Below are positions 1 through 8,944 of a DNA stretch of 64,000 bases, piece by piece (positions within the stretch are counted from its first letter, which is position 1; each line of letters begins with the position of its first letter). The notes below the pieces were generated by a model. It did not search any database, was not told the origin of the DNA, and saw only the letters and a list, made by a program, of their open reading frames with translations. Made by a program: the position numbers and the translations under genes. The stretch is from Nocardia bovistercoris. GTDB lineage: Bacteria; Actinomycetota; Actinomycetes; Mycobacteriales; Mycobacteriaceae. The DNA lies in the NCBI RefSeq assembly GCF_015674855.1, contig NZ_JADMLG010000002.1, positions 434,001 through 498,000 on the forward strand, read 5' to 3'.

Positions 1-2616
1 GGGATATCCCTCGGCACAGTCGTTCTCGCGAACGAATCCCCCACCTCCCGCCGCGCCTTCACCGACCTGCTCGACCGACTCGTCGCACACCGCCGCGCCC
101 ACCCCGACGCGCACGTCTACTACTACGGCTCCGCCGTCCGCGACGACCTGCTGACCTGGACCGGCCGCCACGGCGCGGGCGAGGAGATCATCGACGAATC
201 CCTGTGCGATGGCGTGCTCGTCGACCTGTACCCGATCCTGCGCGGCGCACTCGTCCTCGGCGTCCGCTCCTACGAACTGCCCGCCCTGCGGGAAATACTG
301 ATCTCCGCGAACACTTCTCGCTCGGCGCCCCCCGAGGCCGAAGTCCGACCACAGCCCGACGCGCACGCCTCCGACCACACCTCATCCACCGAAAAGCACA
401 GCTACCGCGAACAATACAGCGATTCGACGCGCGCCGTCGAAGGCCGACGTGACCCCGACGACGTGCACCACAGTTACCCCGAGCACGACACCGACAACGC
501 GGGCCATAGTGAAACCGATCGCCGCGAAGGCCGGCACACCGAGAACGCGCAGCACACCGGAAGTCACTCGTACCCGGCGCAACACCTCATGAGCGCACGG
601 CCCGGCGCGAGTGATTGCGCGGCGGTGCTGCGTCTACGCGATTGGCTGTTGGATCGCGCAGACGAGCACGGTGTGGTTCCGGCGGGCGGTCTCGCGCCGT
701 TTCCGAGCGAGCATTTCGGCGGGGCGCCGGTCTCGCGGCCCTCTTCCGTCGAAGCAGCGCTTGCCGAATTCGCCGGTGCGGCAAGCGATGTAGCTACCCC
801 ATACGGCGCGACAAGCGAGGTCCTCCGGCCGGGCGGTGGGATCGTCGGCGCGCACCCGGCGGCGTTGATGGCCGCTGCGCTGGGGTATCACCGGCGGGAG
901 CGGAAACCGTTGTGGTGGGCGCATGCCGATCGACTCACGTATCCGGTGGACGAGTGGGTCGAGGCGCCGGGAGTGTTGGTGGCGGAGTGGGGCAGTGTCG
1001 ACACCAAGTGGCATCACAGCCCGAATCGGCCGACCATGCGCCGGTATCTCACCCTGACCGGGCGCATCGGCGGCGGACGCGCAGGCGGCGCGACTCTGGC
1101 GCCGGGCACGACGGTGTATACCTTCTACGAGCAATCCGCCGATTCGGTGGGGCGACGCGCGACCGCGACGGCCACCGTGCTCGGGTGCGCGGTCGACGCG
1201 GATTTCGCCGACACGGTGCGGCTCGAGGAGTTGCTACCCGAGGGCCGCGAACCTTTCGACGAACTGCCGACGGCCATCGCGCCGGGACTGCCGCGATCCG
1301 ATGCCGACGCCGAGAGCGCCGTCGAATTCGCCGCCCAGCAACTGCTTGTCGCGCTCCCGGGCATCCCGGACGCGGCGATCTTCGACATCCTGGCCCGTCG
1401 CCCGCCCCGGCTGCGCGACGGTCGATCGCTGCCGAGGGTGTTCGGCGATCACGCGGCGGCGATCACCTCGGCCGTGGAAGCGCTCGATGATTCCTATGTG
1501 GCGGTGCAGGGTCCGCCCGGCACCGGGAAGACCGCGACGGCCGCCCGCGTGATCGAACGTCTTGTCGCGCGGGACAAATGGCGGATCGGTGTGGTCGCGT
1601 TGTCGCATCCGACCATCGAGAACATTCTCGACGCGATCGTCGAGATCGGGGTGCTGCCGGAACTGGTGGCGAAGAAGGATGTCGGCGCGGTGGCGCCGGA
1701 GTGGGCCGTCATCGACGCCGACCGCTATCCCAGATTCCTCGACAATGCCGTCAACGGCTGTGTGATCGGCGGCGCCCCGGCCGATTTCGCGAACGAGGAG
1801 CTTATCCCGCGCGGCTCGCTCGACCTGCTCGTGATCGCCGACGCGGGCTATTTCCCGCTCGCGGAGTTGATCGCGGTCGCGGCCTGTGCGCGTAATCTAC
1901 TGCTGTTCGGCGATCCGGCGACCACGGCGCTACGCGCCACCCATCCCGAACCGGTCGGCGCGTCGGCACTGGACATGCTGATCGGCGGCGACGGCACTTT
2001 GTCCACGGAGCGCGGCTACTTCCTCGACCGCACCTGGCGGACGCATCCGAGTATCTGCGAGCCGTTGTCGCGGCTGCGCTACGGAAATCGGTTGCACGCC
2101 AACGAGACCGTGACCCTGGCCCGCCGACTCGACCAGGTCGCGCCCGGCATCGAAACGGTACTGGTCGACCATCACGGCAACACCACCGAATCCGAGGCGG
2201 AGGCGCGCGAGGTGGTGCGACGGATCCGCACCCTGCTCGGGGCGACGTGGACGGTAGGCACCCACAGCCGCCGCCTGCACCCGCACGACATCTTCGTGGT
2301 CGCACCCTACGGTGCGCAGGTCGCGCGGATTCGTACCCTGTTGGCGCGGGCCAAGATCGAGGACGTTCTGGTCGGCACGCCGGACAGGTTCCGCGGGCGC
2401 GAAGCGGCGGTGGTCCTGGTCTCGACGGCGACCTCGACCCCCGCCGAAGCGCCCTACGGCATGTCGGCGCTGCTGGCGGGCGATCTACTCCGCGCGGCGG
2501 TATGCCGCGCCCTGTGGAAAACGGTCATCATCCGATCCACGCTGCTCACCGAATACCTACCCGCGACCGAAGCGGGCGTGGCCGAGTTGGCGGCCTTCCT
2601 CGACCTGACAACCTGA
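1..2616 (+). CDS. TM0106-type RecB-like nuclease/superfamily 1 helicase, 5' end outside window, catalytic motifs eroded
   Basis: The frame is open from base 1, so the true start lies upstream; 871 residues are visible. The first ~100 residues look like the RNase H-fold nuclease half (VYYYGSAVRDDLLTW) and the rest like an SF1 AAA helicase. Walker A is intact (GPPGTGKT, visible residue ~503). Motif II reads VIADAG where the family has DEAG, motif III reads GDPATTA instead of GDPQQLP, and motif VI is VCRALWK. A His/Asp/Ser-rich stretch (visible residues ~100-195) replaces the end of the nuclease domain before SDCAAVLRLRDWLL. Fold assignment is good; activity is doubtful. A divergent active enzyme is the alternative. 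Confidence 0.8.
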   Translation, partial: GISLGTVVLANESPTSRRAFTDLLDRLVAHRRAHPDAHVYYYGSAVRDDLLTWTGRHGAGEEIIDESLCDGVLVDLYPILRGALVLGVRSYELPALREILISANTSRSAPPEAEVRPQPDAHASDHTSSTEKHSYREQYSDSTRAVEGRRDPDDVHHSYPEHDTDNAGHSETDRREGRHTENAQHTGSHSYPAQHLMSARPGASDCAAVLRLRDWLLDRADEHGVVPAGGLAPFPSEHFGGAPVSRPSSVEAALAEFAGAASDVATPYGATSEVLRPGGGIVGAHPAALMAAALGYHRRERKPLWWAHADRLTYPVDEWVEAPGVLVAEWGSVDTKWHHSPNRPTMRRYLTLTGRIGGGRAGGATLAPGTTVYTFYEQSADSVGRRATATATVLGCAVDADFADTVRLEELLPEGREPFDELPTAIAPGLPRSDADAESAVEFAAQQLLVALPGIPDAAIFDILARRPPRLRDGRSLPRVFGDHAAAITSAVEALDDSYVAVQGPPGTGKTATAARVIERLVARDKWRIGVVALSHPTIENILDAIVEIGVLPELVAKKDVGAVAPEWAVIDADRYPRFLDNAVNGCVIGGAPADFANEELIPRGSLDLLVIADAGYFPLAELIAVAACARNLLLFGDPATTALRATHPEPVGASALDMLIGGDGTLSTERGYFLDRTWRTHPSICEPLSRLRYGNRLHANETVTLARRLDQVAPGIETVLVDHHGNTTESEAEAREVVRRIRTLLGATWTVGTHSRRLHPHDIFVVAPYGAQVARIRTLLARAKIEDVLVGTPDRFRGREAAVVLVSTATSTPAEAPYGMSALLAGDLLRAAVCRALWKTVIIRSTLLTEYLPATEAGVAELAAFLDLTT

Positions 2617-2840
2617 TCGACTCGAGGCGTCGGCCGAGGCAACGCCCTCGTCCCGAGAGGTGGACACGGCGACGCGGATGACTGCGCTCGTATACCGGCA
2701 CCGCGCCGGGCGGGCGTGGGTGGCATGGCGGCCATCGACCTCCCCGAGGTCTACGGCACGTGGGATCGAACCGAGGCGCACACTCACCGCGACAGGCGGG
2801 CGCGGCGACACAACTTCACCTGGTCGATACCGCGCGGGGC

Positions 2841-4019
2841 TCAGCCGAAGCAGACGCCTTCGCCGCGGTAGGTGGGCACGGTGACGCGCGTGCCGTCGGC
2901 TTCGACGAGGTGCATGCGGTCGAAGCGCTCGCACAGTTCGCCCGCCTTGGCGTGCCGGAACCACACCCGGTCGCCGATGCGAAGTTCGGCGGCGGCCGAC
3001 AGCGGGGTCTGCACCTCACCGGCGCCTTCGGTGCCGATCAGCCGTAATCCGCTCGGCCACACAGGTTTCGGCACTCGCGAGGCGCCCGCGGGCCCGGAGG
3101 CGATGTAGCCGCCGGAGAAGACGGTGGCGATGGCGGAGGTCGGTTTGCGCAGGACGGAGGTGGCGAAGAACAGCGACGGGTTGGGCTCGAACGCGCGGTA
3201 GCCGTCGAAGAGGGTCGGCACGTAGAGTCCGGATCCCGCGGTGACCTCGGTCACCTCGGGCGCCGCGACGCTGACCTCGATGGAACCGGAGCCGCCGCTG
3301 TTGACGATCCGCAGCGGGCCGACCGCCGAGCGCACCGCGTCGAGCACAAGGATGCGGCGCTTGCCGATTTCGGCGGCGGACAACTTCTTGACCAGCCGGA
3401 CCGCCGGATTGGTGTCGGGCAGTCCGGCGATCTGCGCTTCGTAGGTCATCACGCCGACGACGTCGAATCCGCGGTCGCGCGCGGTGCTGGCCAGCGCTTC
3501 GGCTCGGTCGGGGGTGCGGATCGGGGACCGGCGGACGCCGAGGTGCAGCGGGCCGATCCGCAGGGAGGCGTCCACGTCGAGGCAGACCTGCGGTCGCGCG
3601 CGTTCGCCGACGACGGCGCGGATCAGGGCGAGCTGGTCGGCGTCATCGATCATGAGAGTGATGGATTGCGACAGCGTCTCGTCGACGGCGAGTTCGGCGA
3701 GTGCGGACCGGTCGACGGTCGGGTAGCCGATCAGGATGTCGCGGGCGCCGCGGCGGGCCAGCCAGATGGCTTCGGGCAACGAATACGCCATGATCCCGGC
3801 GAAGCCGCCGTGCGCGGTGAGATCGGCGCCGAGCACTTCCTCGAGTACCGCGCGGCAGCGCACCGATTTACTGGCGACTCGCACCGGGGTTCCCGCGGCT
3901 CGGCGAACCAGGTCGGCGGCGTTGGCCCGCAGGGTCGGCAGGTCGAGCGCGGCCAGCGGCGGGTCGAGGTCGGCGGTGGCCGCGTGCAGTCCCGGAATCG
4001 GCGAGGTCACCGGACCCAC
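2841..4019 (-). CDS. PLP-dependent amino acid deaminase/aldolase (alanine racemase-fold, D-threonine aldolase-like)
   Basis: A 392-residue fold-type III PLP enzyme. The N-terminal TIM barrel carries the Schiff-base lysine region (VRVASKSVRC, about residue 50), as in D-threonine aldolases and D-serine deaminases. The C-terminal domain ends with the family pattern RIGDRVWFRHAKAGELCERF, a candidate metal/substrate region. It probably acts in the cytosol on a beta-hydroxy D-amino acid, but the substrate cannot be read from sequence. Two GTG starts are possible, 4019 and 4010; neither has a strong ribosome binding site. The TetR-like gene lies 50 bp upstream on the same strand and may be cotranscribed. 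Confidence 0.85.
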   Translation of the reverse strand: MGPVTSPIPGLHAATADLDPPLAALDLPTLRANAADLVRRAAGTPVRVASKSVRCRAVLEEVLGADLTAHGGFAGIMAYSLPEAIWLARRGARDILIGYPTVDRSALAELAVDETLSQSITLMIDDADQLALIRAVVGERARPQVCLDVDASLRIGPLHLGVRRSPIRTPDRAEALASTARDRGFDVVGVMTYEAQIAGLPDTNPAVRLVKKLSAAEIGKRRILVLDAVRSAVGPLRIVNSGGSGSIEVSVAAPEVTEVTAGSGLYVPTLFDGYRAFEPNPSLFFATSVLRKPTSAIATVFSGGYIASGPAGASRVPKPVWPSGLRLIGTEGAGEVQTPLSAAAELRIGDRVWFRHAKAGELCERFDRMHLVEADGTRVTVPTYRGEGVCFG

Positions 4020-4070
4020 TCAACCACCAAGTTGGTCAGACGTCCAGAACGTCGCGCGTCCAGAACCCGG

Positions 4071-4709
4071 TCAGTTCGCGTCGGCCGCGCGCGTCGCCAG
4101 ACCGCTGACCAGGTCGTCCAGCACCACGAGCAGGGTTTCGTCGTCACAGTCGGCGAGCCAGCGCAGCACGGTGCCCTGCAGCACCGACACGGTGTAGACG
4201 GCGATCGCCTCGACCGGCTCGAGCCACTGGGTGTTCGACCGCGCGGCGCACAAGTCGAGGAAGGTCGCGATATCGGCGTCCATCTCGCGGAAGGTGACGG
4301 ACGCGGCACAGTCCGGGACGCAGCCGGGTGCGCCATCCCAGCGTTCGCGTAACGACCGAACGGTATTTTCGTACGCGCGGACCTGCTTGGTCGGCGCGGC
4401 CTTCACCTCCGGCCAGTACGCGCTGACCCCGGCGTGCAACAGCACGCGCAAGGCCCGCACTCCGGCGAAATCGAGCGAAGCCGCCGCCTTCTCGACTGCT
4501 TCGCAGATCGTCGGATGCAACCGCGCCTCTGCAATCTCTCCACGTGCGCTCAACGACGACTCCCTCAACGAAAAAACTCGCGCCCGAACCGCAACGCGAC
4601 TCGCTGAACATTGCGACCACTCCGGGGACCTCTTCATCGAGACCACCGGGCTGCCCGGTCCAACGTTCATCAATGGTAGAGCGTTATCAAGGTTTGAGAA
4701 CGGCTTCAT
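4071..4709 (-). CDS. TetR-like ligand-binding domain protein without recognisable HTH head
   Basis: From about residue 60 the protein resembles the C-terminal dimerisation/ligand domain of TetR regulators: AYWPEVKAAPTKQVRAYENT, then a long helix and a closing VLQGTVLRWLADCDDETLL. The usual ~50-residue helix-turn-helix before it is absent. The N-terminal 60 residues are basic and serine-rich with no HTH pattern, and I found none in the other frames up to the divergent phosphatase at 4981. The start is uncertain: ATG 4709, an internal ATG (MKRSPEW) or a TTG closer to the domain. It may be a decayed regulator or a dominant-negative partner. Confidence 0.5.
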   Translation of the reverse strand: MKPFSNLDNALPLMNVGPGSPVVSMKRSPEWSQCSASRVAVRARVFSLRESSLSARGEIAEARLHPTICEAVEKAAASLDFAGVRALRVLLHAGVSAYWPEVKAAPTKQVRAYENTVRSLRERWDGAPGCVPDCAASVTFREMDADIATFLDLCAARSNTQWLEPVEAIAVYTVSVLQGTVLRWLADCDDETLLVVLDDLVSGLATRAADAN

Positions 4710-4968
4710 TGGGTAAATACCGACTTGAAGATTGTTTTGTTACCCAAACGGGACGCCTTCGCAACCCTCCGTGAACCCCGCCTCGAACCCCGTTCTGGGC
4801 GCGGTCTCCGCGATTCACACCGGAAGCACGCCCTCGAACCACTGTACGGGTAAATTCGGAACCCTCCGGTTCCGCTGTGGCGCATCCCACATTCGACCCT
4901 CGCAATACGGTCACGCGATCGTCCACCCGATGCCGGCGGAACGATACCGCGAGTTATCCACAACCGGA

Positions 4969-4974
4969 TAGCCT
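4969..4974 (+). promoter_or_regulatory. -10 box of leaderless phosphatase gene
   Basis: TAGCCT followed by exactly 6 nt and the GTG at 4981, with no purine-rich ribosome binding site. This is the TANNNT-N6-start arrangement of leaderless actinobacterial transcripts. The preceding ~270 bp to the TetR-like gene are more AT-rich than the surroundings (about 4680-4760) and hold no other convincing gene. Confidence 0.6.
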
Positions 4975-4980
4975 GGTCCG

Positions 4981-5727
4981 GTGACTGTGCCGCCACCCGT
5001 AGATCAGTACTTCATCCCCGGAACCTTCAACTTCCGCGATACGGCCGGTCTGCGCACGGCCGACGGCGCGAAAGTCGCGTCCGGAATCCTCCTTCGTTCC
5101 GCCCAGCTCAGCGGACTCTCCGCCGACGGGCACGCCGTCCTGCGCGAACTCGGCGTCCGCGAGGTCTACGACCTGCGCGGACCCAGGGAAATCGAGCACA
5201 TCGGACACGACAACCTGCCCGACGGCGTGCGCCTGAACGTCACGCCGTTCGACTCGCGGATGGGCGAGGCGCCCCCGCACGACGCGCAGACCTCCTTCGC
5301 CATGGCGCACATGCTCGAGGTCTACCGCTACTTCCCCGCACTGCCCGAGGCGCACGCGGCGATCACCTCGATCGCCCGCTCCATCGTCGACGGCGACGGC
5401 GCGGTGCTCGTGCACTGCGCAGCGGGCAAGGACCGCACCGGTTGGGCCGTCGCGACCCTGCTGCGCGCCGTCGACGTGACCGAGGACGAGATCCTGACCG
5501 ACTTCATGCGCAGCAACGACGCGGTGCCCGCACTGCGCGCGATGATGACGGGCAAGCTGCCGGAGGGCGTCGACCTGTCCGAGGACCTGCTCGGCGTGCG
5601 GGAGGAGTACCTGCGCGTCGCGATCGCCGCGGCGCAGCAACAGCACGGCGATTTCGAGGCATACCTCGCCGCCGTCGGCATCGACGCGCAATTGCGCGCG
5701 CGACTGCGCGATCGCCTGTTGGAGTAA
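4981..5727 (+). CDS. Tyrosine phosphatase, MptpB/Y_phosphatase3 family
   Basis: A 248-residue phosphatase with the P-loop signature HCAAGKDRTGWAVATLL (about residues 146-162), i.e. HCxxGKDR, as in M. tuberculosis PtpB and fungal Siw14-like enzymes. The cysteine is the nucleophile and the arginine binds phosphate. The N-terminus (FNFRDTAGLRTADG) is the family's hallmark start. Family members remove phosphate from phosphotyrosine, and some also from phosphoserine or phosphoinositides; MptpB is secreted, but no signal peptide is visible here. The GTG start is fixed by a leaderless promoter. Gene is divergent from the TetR-like gene and convergent with the acyl-CoA ligase. Confidence 0.9.
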   Translation: MTVPPPVDQYFIPGTFNFRDTAGLRTADGAKVASGILLRSAQLSGLSADGHAVLRELGVREVYDLRGPREIEHIGHDNLPDGVRLNVTPFDSRMGEAPPHDAQTSFAMAHMLEVYRYFPALPEAHAAITSIARSIVDGDGAVLVHCAAGKDRTGWAVATLLRAVDVTEDEILTDFMRSNDAVPALRAMMTGKLPEGVDLSEDLLGVREEYLRVAIAAAQQQHGDFEAYLAAVGIDAQLRARLRDRLLE

Positions 5728-5749
5728 CGGAATCCGCTGCCGGGTACGA

Positions 5750-6985
5750 CTATTCGTCGGCGAGGCAGTGTCCGTGCCTGCGCACCAGCCCGTCGGCGTC
5801 GATGGTGACCTGATCGCCGGTGTGGAACCAGCTGCCGGTGAAGCGGTCCTCGGTGGCCTTCGGGTCGTTCCAGTACCGCCGGGTGACATTCGGGCCACGG
5901 CACAGCAATTCACCCGAACCCGCATGCGCGCTCGGCCCGAACAGTGCCAATTCGGTTCCGCCGAACGGGAATCCGAGCACCGCCGCGTCGGTGGTCGCGC
6001 CGTCGTCGACGGCGAGTCCGATACCGCTGGTCTCGGTGGCGCCCCAGACCGACCACTGCCGTGCCGCCGGGAACGCCTCGCGCAGACTCGGGCACGCGCG
6101 CGTCACCGCCGCGGGTGCGGCGGCGCGTTCGGCGTGATGTCCCGCGCTGCTCACCCGCGAGACCGCGCCGCTGTGGCGCGAGGTGAGTTCGGGCAGCAGT
6201 CCGGCGAAGATCCTCGGCGTAGCGGACACCATGTCGACCCGCTCGGCGGCGATCCCCGCCGCGAGCGCGCGGGTGTCGGGCGCGAGTACGACGGTGCCGC
6301 CGACCGCGAAAGTCGGCAGCAGTTGGTCGACGCAGCCGCTGGCGTGCGCCAACGGCAACAGCACCAGATTGCGCAGGCCGTCCTCGGGCAGGTCGAGTGC
6401 GCCGACCATGGAACGAATGGCCGACAGCAGGTTCTCGTTGGTGAGTTCGACGCCCTTGGGGCCGGTCCCCGACGCGGACCCGCTGGTGTAGCAGAGCAGG
6501 GCCAGATCGCCGAGCGCGGCGCCGTCGTCGATGTAGGCGGCGCCGTCGGGTAGCTCACCCGCGCCGTCGAGCACGAAATCGGCGCTGCTGTCGGCGATCA
6601 CGCGCGCGGAGACGGCCTCTGGCATGCCGTCGTGCACGAGCACCGGCACCGCGCCGCTGAGCAGCGCCCCGAGGAACGCCTGCACCCAGCGGGCGCCGAC
6701 CGGCATGTGCACGGCGACCCGGTCGCCGTAGCCGATGCCGTGTTCCTGTAGCCCGCCCGCGATGCGCGAGGCCGAATGCCACAGCTGCCGGTAGGTGAGG
6801 CGAGGCCCGCCGATCTCCACCACCGCCTCGCGCGCGGCGAACGTGTGCACGCGCAGGTCGAGCAGTTCGGTGAGGGCGGGCGTCAGATTGCCGTAGCGCA
6901 GGACGCCGTCGGCGCCTCGGGCCAGCGGGTTGTCGCACGCGGGCGGACCGGTCAGTGGGTATTCGACCAATAACTGCTGCGACAT
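5750..6985 (-). CDS. AMP-dependent acyl-CoA ligase lacking its C-terminal lid domain
   Basis: An ANL-superfamily adenylating enzyme. P-loop LLCYTSGSASGTGPKGVEL (about residue 165), A5 motif WGATETSG (about 310) and A7 motif WFHTGDQ (about 390) are all present, so acyl-adenylate formation is plausible. The reading frame stops 14-15 residues after DADGLV, at 411 residues, whereas relatives run to ~500-550. The whole C-terminal domain, with the A10 lysine and the thioester-forming conformation, is missing. No remnant follows the stop. Start ATG has GGAGGA upstream. It lies downstream of, and on the same strand as, an enoyl-CoA hydratase gene. Confidence 0.8.
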   Translation of the reverse strand: MSQQLLVEYPLTGPPACDNPLARGADGVLRYGNLTPALTELLDLRVHTFAAREAVVEIGGPRLTYRQLWHSASRIAGGLQEHGIGYGDRVAVHMPVGARWVQAFLGALLSGAVPVLVHDGMPEAVSARVIADSSADFVLDGAGELPDGAAYIDDGAALGDLALLCYTSGSASGTGPKGVELTNENLLSAIRSMVGALDLPEDGLRNLVLLPLAHASGCVDQLLPTFAVGGTVVLAPDTRALAAGIAAERVDMVSATPRIFAGLLPELTSRHSGAVSRVSSAGHHAERAAAPAAVTRACPSLREAFPAARQWSVWGATETSGIGLAVDDGATTDAAVLGFPFGGTELALFGPSAHAGSGELLCRGPNVTRRYWNDPKATEDRFTGSWFHTGDQVTIDADGLVRRHGHCLADE

Positions 6986-7088
6986 TCGTCCTCCGCGGGT
7001 GCCTCGAGCCAGCAGGCACCTGCGACTATATGATGCGGATCACAACTTCGCCGGCATAGTGGCGATACGTGTCCGTAAGGCGCGGGCC

Positions 7089-7883
7089 TCAGCGCCCGGA
7101 GTAGGTGGCCTTGCCCGGTCCGACCTCCAGGAAGCTGCGCACCGCGCCGCGCAGGTCTTCGGTGTCGAACAGCAGGCCCGACACCTGCGGCGTCACCGAA
7201 TCGGCATGCGCCACACCGCCGGAACGCCACGCCGCGACGATCTGCTTGGTTGCGGCGTGCGCGCGGGTCGGGCCGTCGGCCAGCCTCCGCACCAGCGCCA
7301 GCGCCTCGGTGTCGACATCATCGTGCACGGCGTTGACCACACCCCAGTCCGCCATGGTCGCGGCGTCGTAGAGATCGGCGGTCATCACGAATTCCCTGGC
7401 CCGGCCCGAGCCGGCGCGCTCGGCCAGTCGCTGCGGGCCGCCCATCGACGGTGTGAGACCGACCACCGTCTCCACCAGGCCGAACTTCGCCTTCGGGGCG
7501 GCCAGGATGATGTCGCAGGCCAGCGCGATCTCGAACGCGGCGGTCAGGGTCAGCGCGTGCGCGGCGAAGACCACCGGACACGGTAGCGCCTCCAACGGAT
7601 GGATGATCTGCGCGAACAACGTGCGCCACAGCTCGGCGCCCTGCTCCACCGAAAGGCCGTCGAAGACGTGCACGTCGACCCCGCCGGAGACCACCTTGCC
7701 CTCGGCGCGCAACAGCACCGCGCGCGGCGGCCGGGCGGCCAGTTCCGCGACATCGGCGACGATCGAATCGAACATCGCCTGATCGAACAGATTCAGCGGC
7801 GGATTGGCGAAGGTGAGGATCGCCACCTCCGCACCGCCGTCGGTGACTTCACGTTCCAACCGGGTGACCTTCGTTTCACTCAT
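7089..7883 (-). CDS. Enoyl-CoA hydratase/isomerase (crotonase family)
   Basis: A 264-residue crotonase-fold protein: N-terminal beta-strand and FANPPLNLFD start, oxyanion-hole region EGKVVSGGVDVHVF, central AFEIALACDIILAAPKAKF and LVETVVGLTPSMGG. The first catalytic-glutamate position of classical hydratases (ACD followed by ILAA; GLVE) is partly preserved through the GLVE glutamate, so hydratase or isomerase activity are both possible. It probably acts in fatty acid or aromatic acid degradation, together with the adjacent acyl-CoA ligase. The ATG start sits 6 nt after a TAGGCT -10 box. Confidence 0.85.
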   Translation of the reverse strand: MSETKVTRLEREVTDGGAEVAILTFANPPLNLFDQAMFDSIVADVAELAARPPRAVLLRAEGKVVSGGVDVHVFDGLSVEQGAELWRTLFAQIIHPLEALPCPVVFAAHALTLTAAFEIALACDIILAAPKAKFGLVETVVGLTPSMGGPQRLAERAGSGRAREFVMTADLYDAATMADWGVVNAVHDDVDTEALALVRRLADGPTRAHAATKQIVAAWRSGGVAHADSVTPQVSGLLFDTEDLRGAVRSFLEVGPGKATYSGR

Positions 7884-7889
7884 CCGGTC

Positions 7890-7895
7890 AGCCTA
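7890..7895 (-). promoter_or_regulatory. -10 box of leaderless enoyl-CoA hydratase gene
   Basis: On the minus strand TAGGCT, then 6 nt (gaccgg), then ATG at 7883. No ribosome binding site is present, consistent with a leaderless mRNA. Confidence 0.55.
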
Positions 7896-7909
7896 GATCC
7901 CCGGTCTGC

Positions 7910-7915
7910 GAGACT
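7910..7915 (+). promoter_or_regulatory. Probable -10 box of glutathione transferase gene
   Basis: GAGACT, 6 nt (ggcacc), then GTG at 7922. It matches the NANNNT-N6-start geometry seen at other genes here but has G in the first position, so it is weaker. It lies only about 15 bp from the divergent hydratase -10 box; the two promoters must share upstream DNA. Confidence 0.4.
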
Positions 7916-7921
7916 GGCACC

Positions 7922-8944
7922 GTGACCAAGGCGGCATCGGAAGCCGGTTCCTACGTCGAACCCGGCGAATTCAAGCGCGACACCAACTACATCACCACGC
8001 GCATCACGGCCGACGGCCGCGACGGATACCCGGTGCGGGCGGGCCGGTACCGGCTCGTCGCGGCGCGCGCGTGTCCGTGGGCCAACCGCACCCTCATCGT
8101 GCGCAGGCTGCTCGGCCTCGAGGACGCGCTCTCGCTCGGGCTGTGCGGGCCGACCCACGACAAACTCAGCTGGACCTTCGACCTCGACCCGGACGGACTC
8201 GACCCGGTGCTGCGCATTCCCCGGCTGCGCGACGCCTACCTGGCACGCTTCCCCGACTATCCGCGCGGCATCACCGTGCCCGCCATCGTCGACGTGCCGA
8301 CCGGTCAGGTAGTCACCAACGACTACGCGCGCATCACCCTCGACTTCTCCACCGAATGGACCGCGTTCCACCGTGAAGGCGCGCCGCAGCTGTATCCCGA
8401 ACCGCTGCGCGCGGAGATCGACGAGGTCGCGCTCGCGATCTTCCGCGACGTGAACAACGGCGTATACCGCTGCGGTTTCGCGGGCGCGCAGGACGCCTAC
8501 GACGCGGCATACGACCGGCTCTTCGCCCGCCTCGACTGGCTGACCGAGCGGCTCACCACGCAGCGCTACCTCGTCGGCGACACCATCACCGAGGCCGACG
8601 TGCGGCTGTTCACCACCCTGGTCCGCTTCGACCCGGTCTACCACGGACATTTCAAGTGCAACCGCTCCAAACTCAGCGAGATGCCGGTGCTGTGGGCCTA
8701 CGCGCGCGACCTGTTCCAGACCCCCGGTTTCGGCGACACCATCGACTTCGGCCAGATCAAGACCCATTACTACGCGGTGCACACCGACATCAACCCGACC
8801 AAGATCGTGCCCAAAGGCCCCGATCTGGCCGATTGGCTCACCCCGCACGGCCGCGAGGAACTCGGCGGCCGCCCCTTCGGCGACGGCACGCCGCCACCGC
8901 CGCCGCGCCCCGCCGAACAGGTTCCGCCGCTAGTCGAGGCGTAG
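7922..8944 (+). CDS. Xi-class glutathione S-transferase family protein (glutathionyl-hydroquinone reductase-like)
   Basis: A 340-residue protein of the YqjG/ECM4 family. The active-site motif ACPWANRTLIVRRLLGL (about residue 50) supplies the catalytic cysteine of the CPWA type, which reduces glutathionylated hydroquinones in characterised members. The all-helical C-terminal half is complete (TQRYLVGDTITEADVRLF). Actinobacteria of this group use mycothiol rather than glutathione, so the physiological thiol may differ; this is inference. The C-terminus ends in a proline run (PPPPPRP). The start GTG is supported by a leaderless-type promoter. Confidence 0.85.
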   Translation: MTKAASEAGSYVEPGEFKRDTNYITTRITADGRDGYPVRAGRYRLVAARACPWANRTLIVRRLLGLEDALSLGLCGPTHDKLSWTFDLDPDGLDPVLRIPRLRDAYLARFPDYPRGITVPAIVDVPTGQVVTNDYARITLDFSTEWTAFHREGAPQLYPEPLRAEIDEVALAIFRDVNNGVYRCGFAGAQDAYDAAYDRLFARLDWLTERLTTQRYLVGDTITEADVRLFTTLVRFDPVYHGHFKCNRSKLSEMPVLWAYARDLFQTPGFGDTIDFGQIKTHYYAVHTDINPTKIVPKGPDLADWLTPHGREELGGRPFGDGTPPPPPRPAEQVPPLVEA

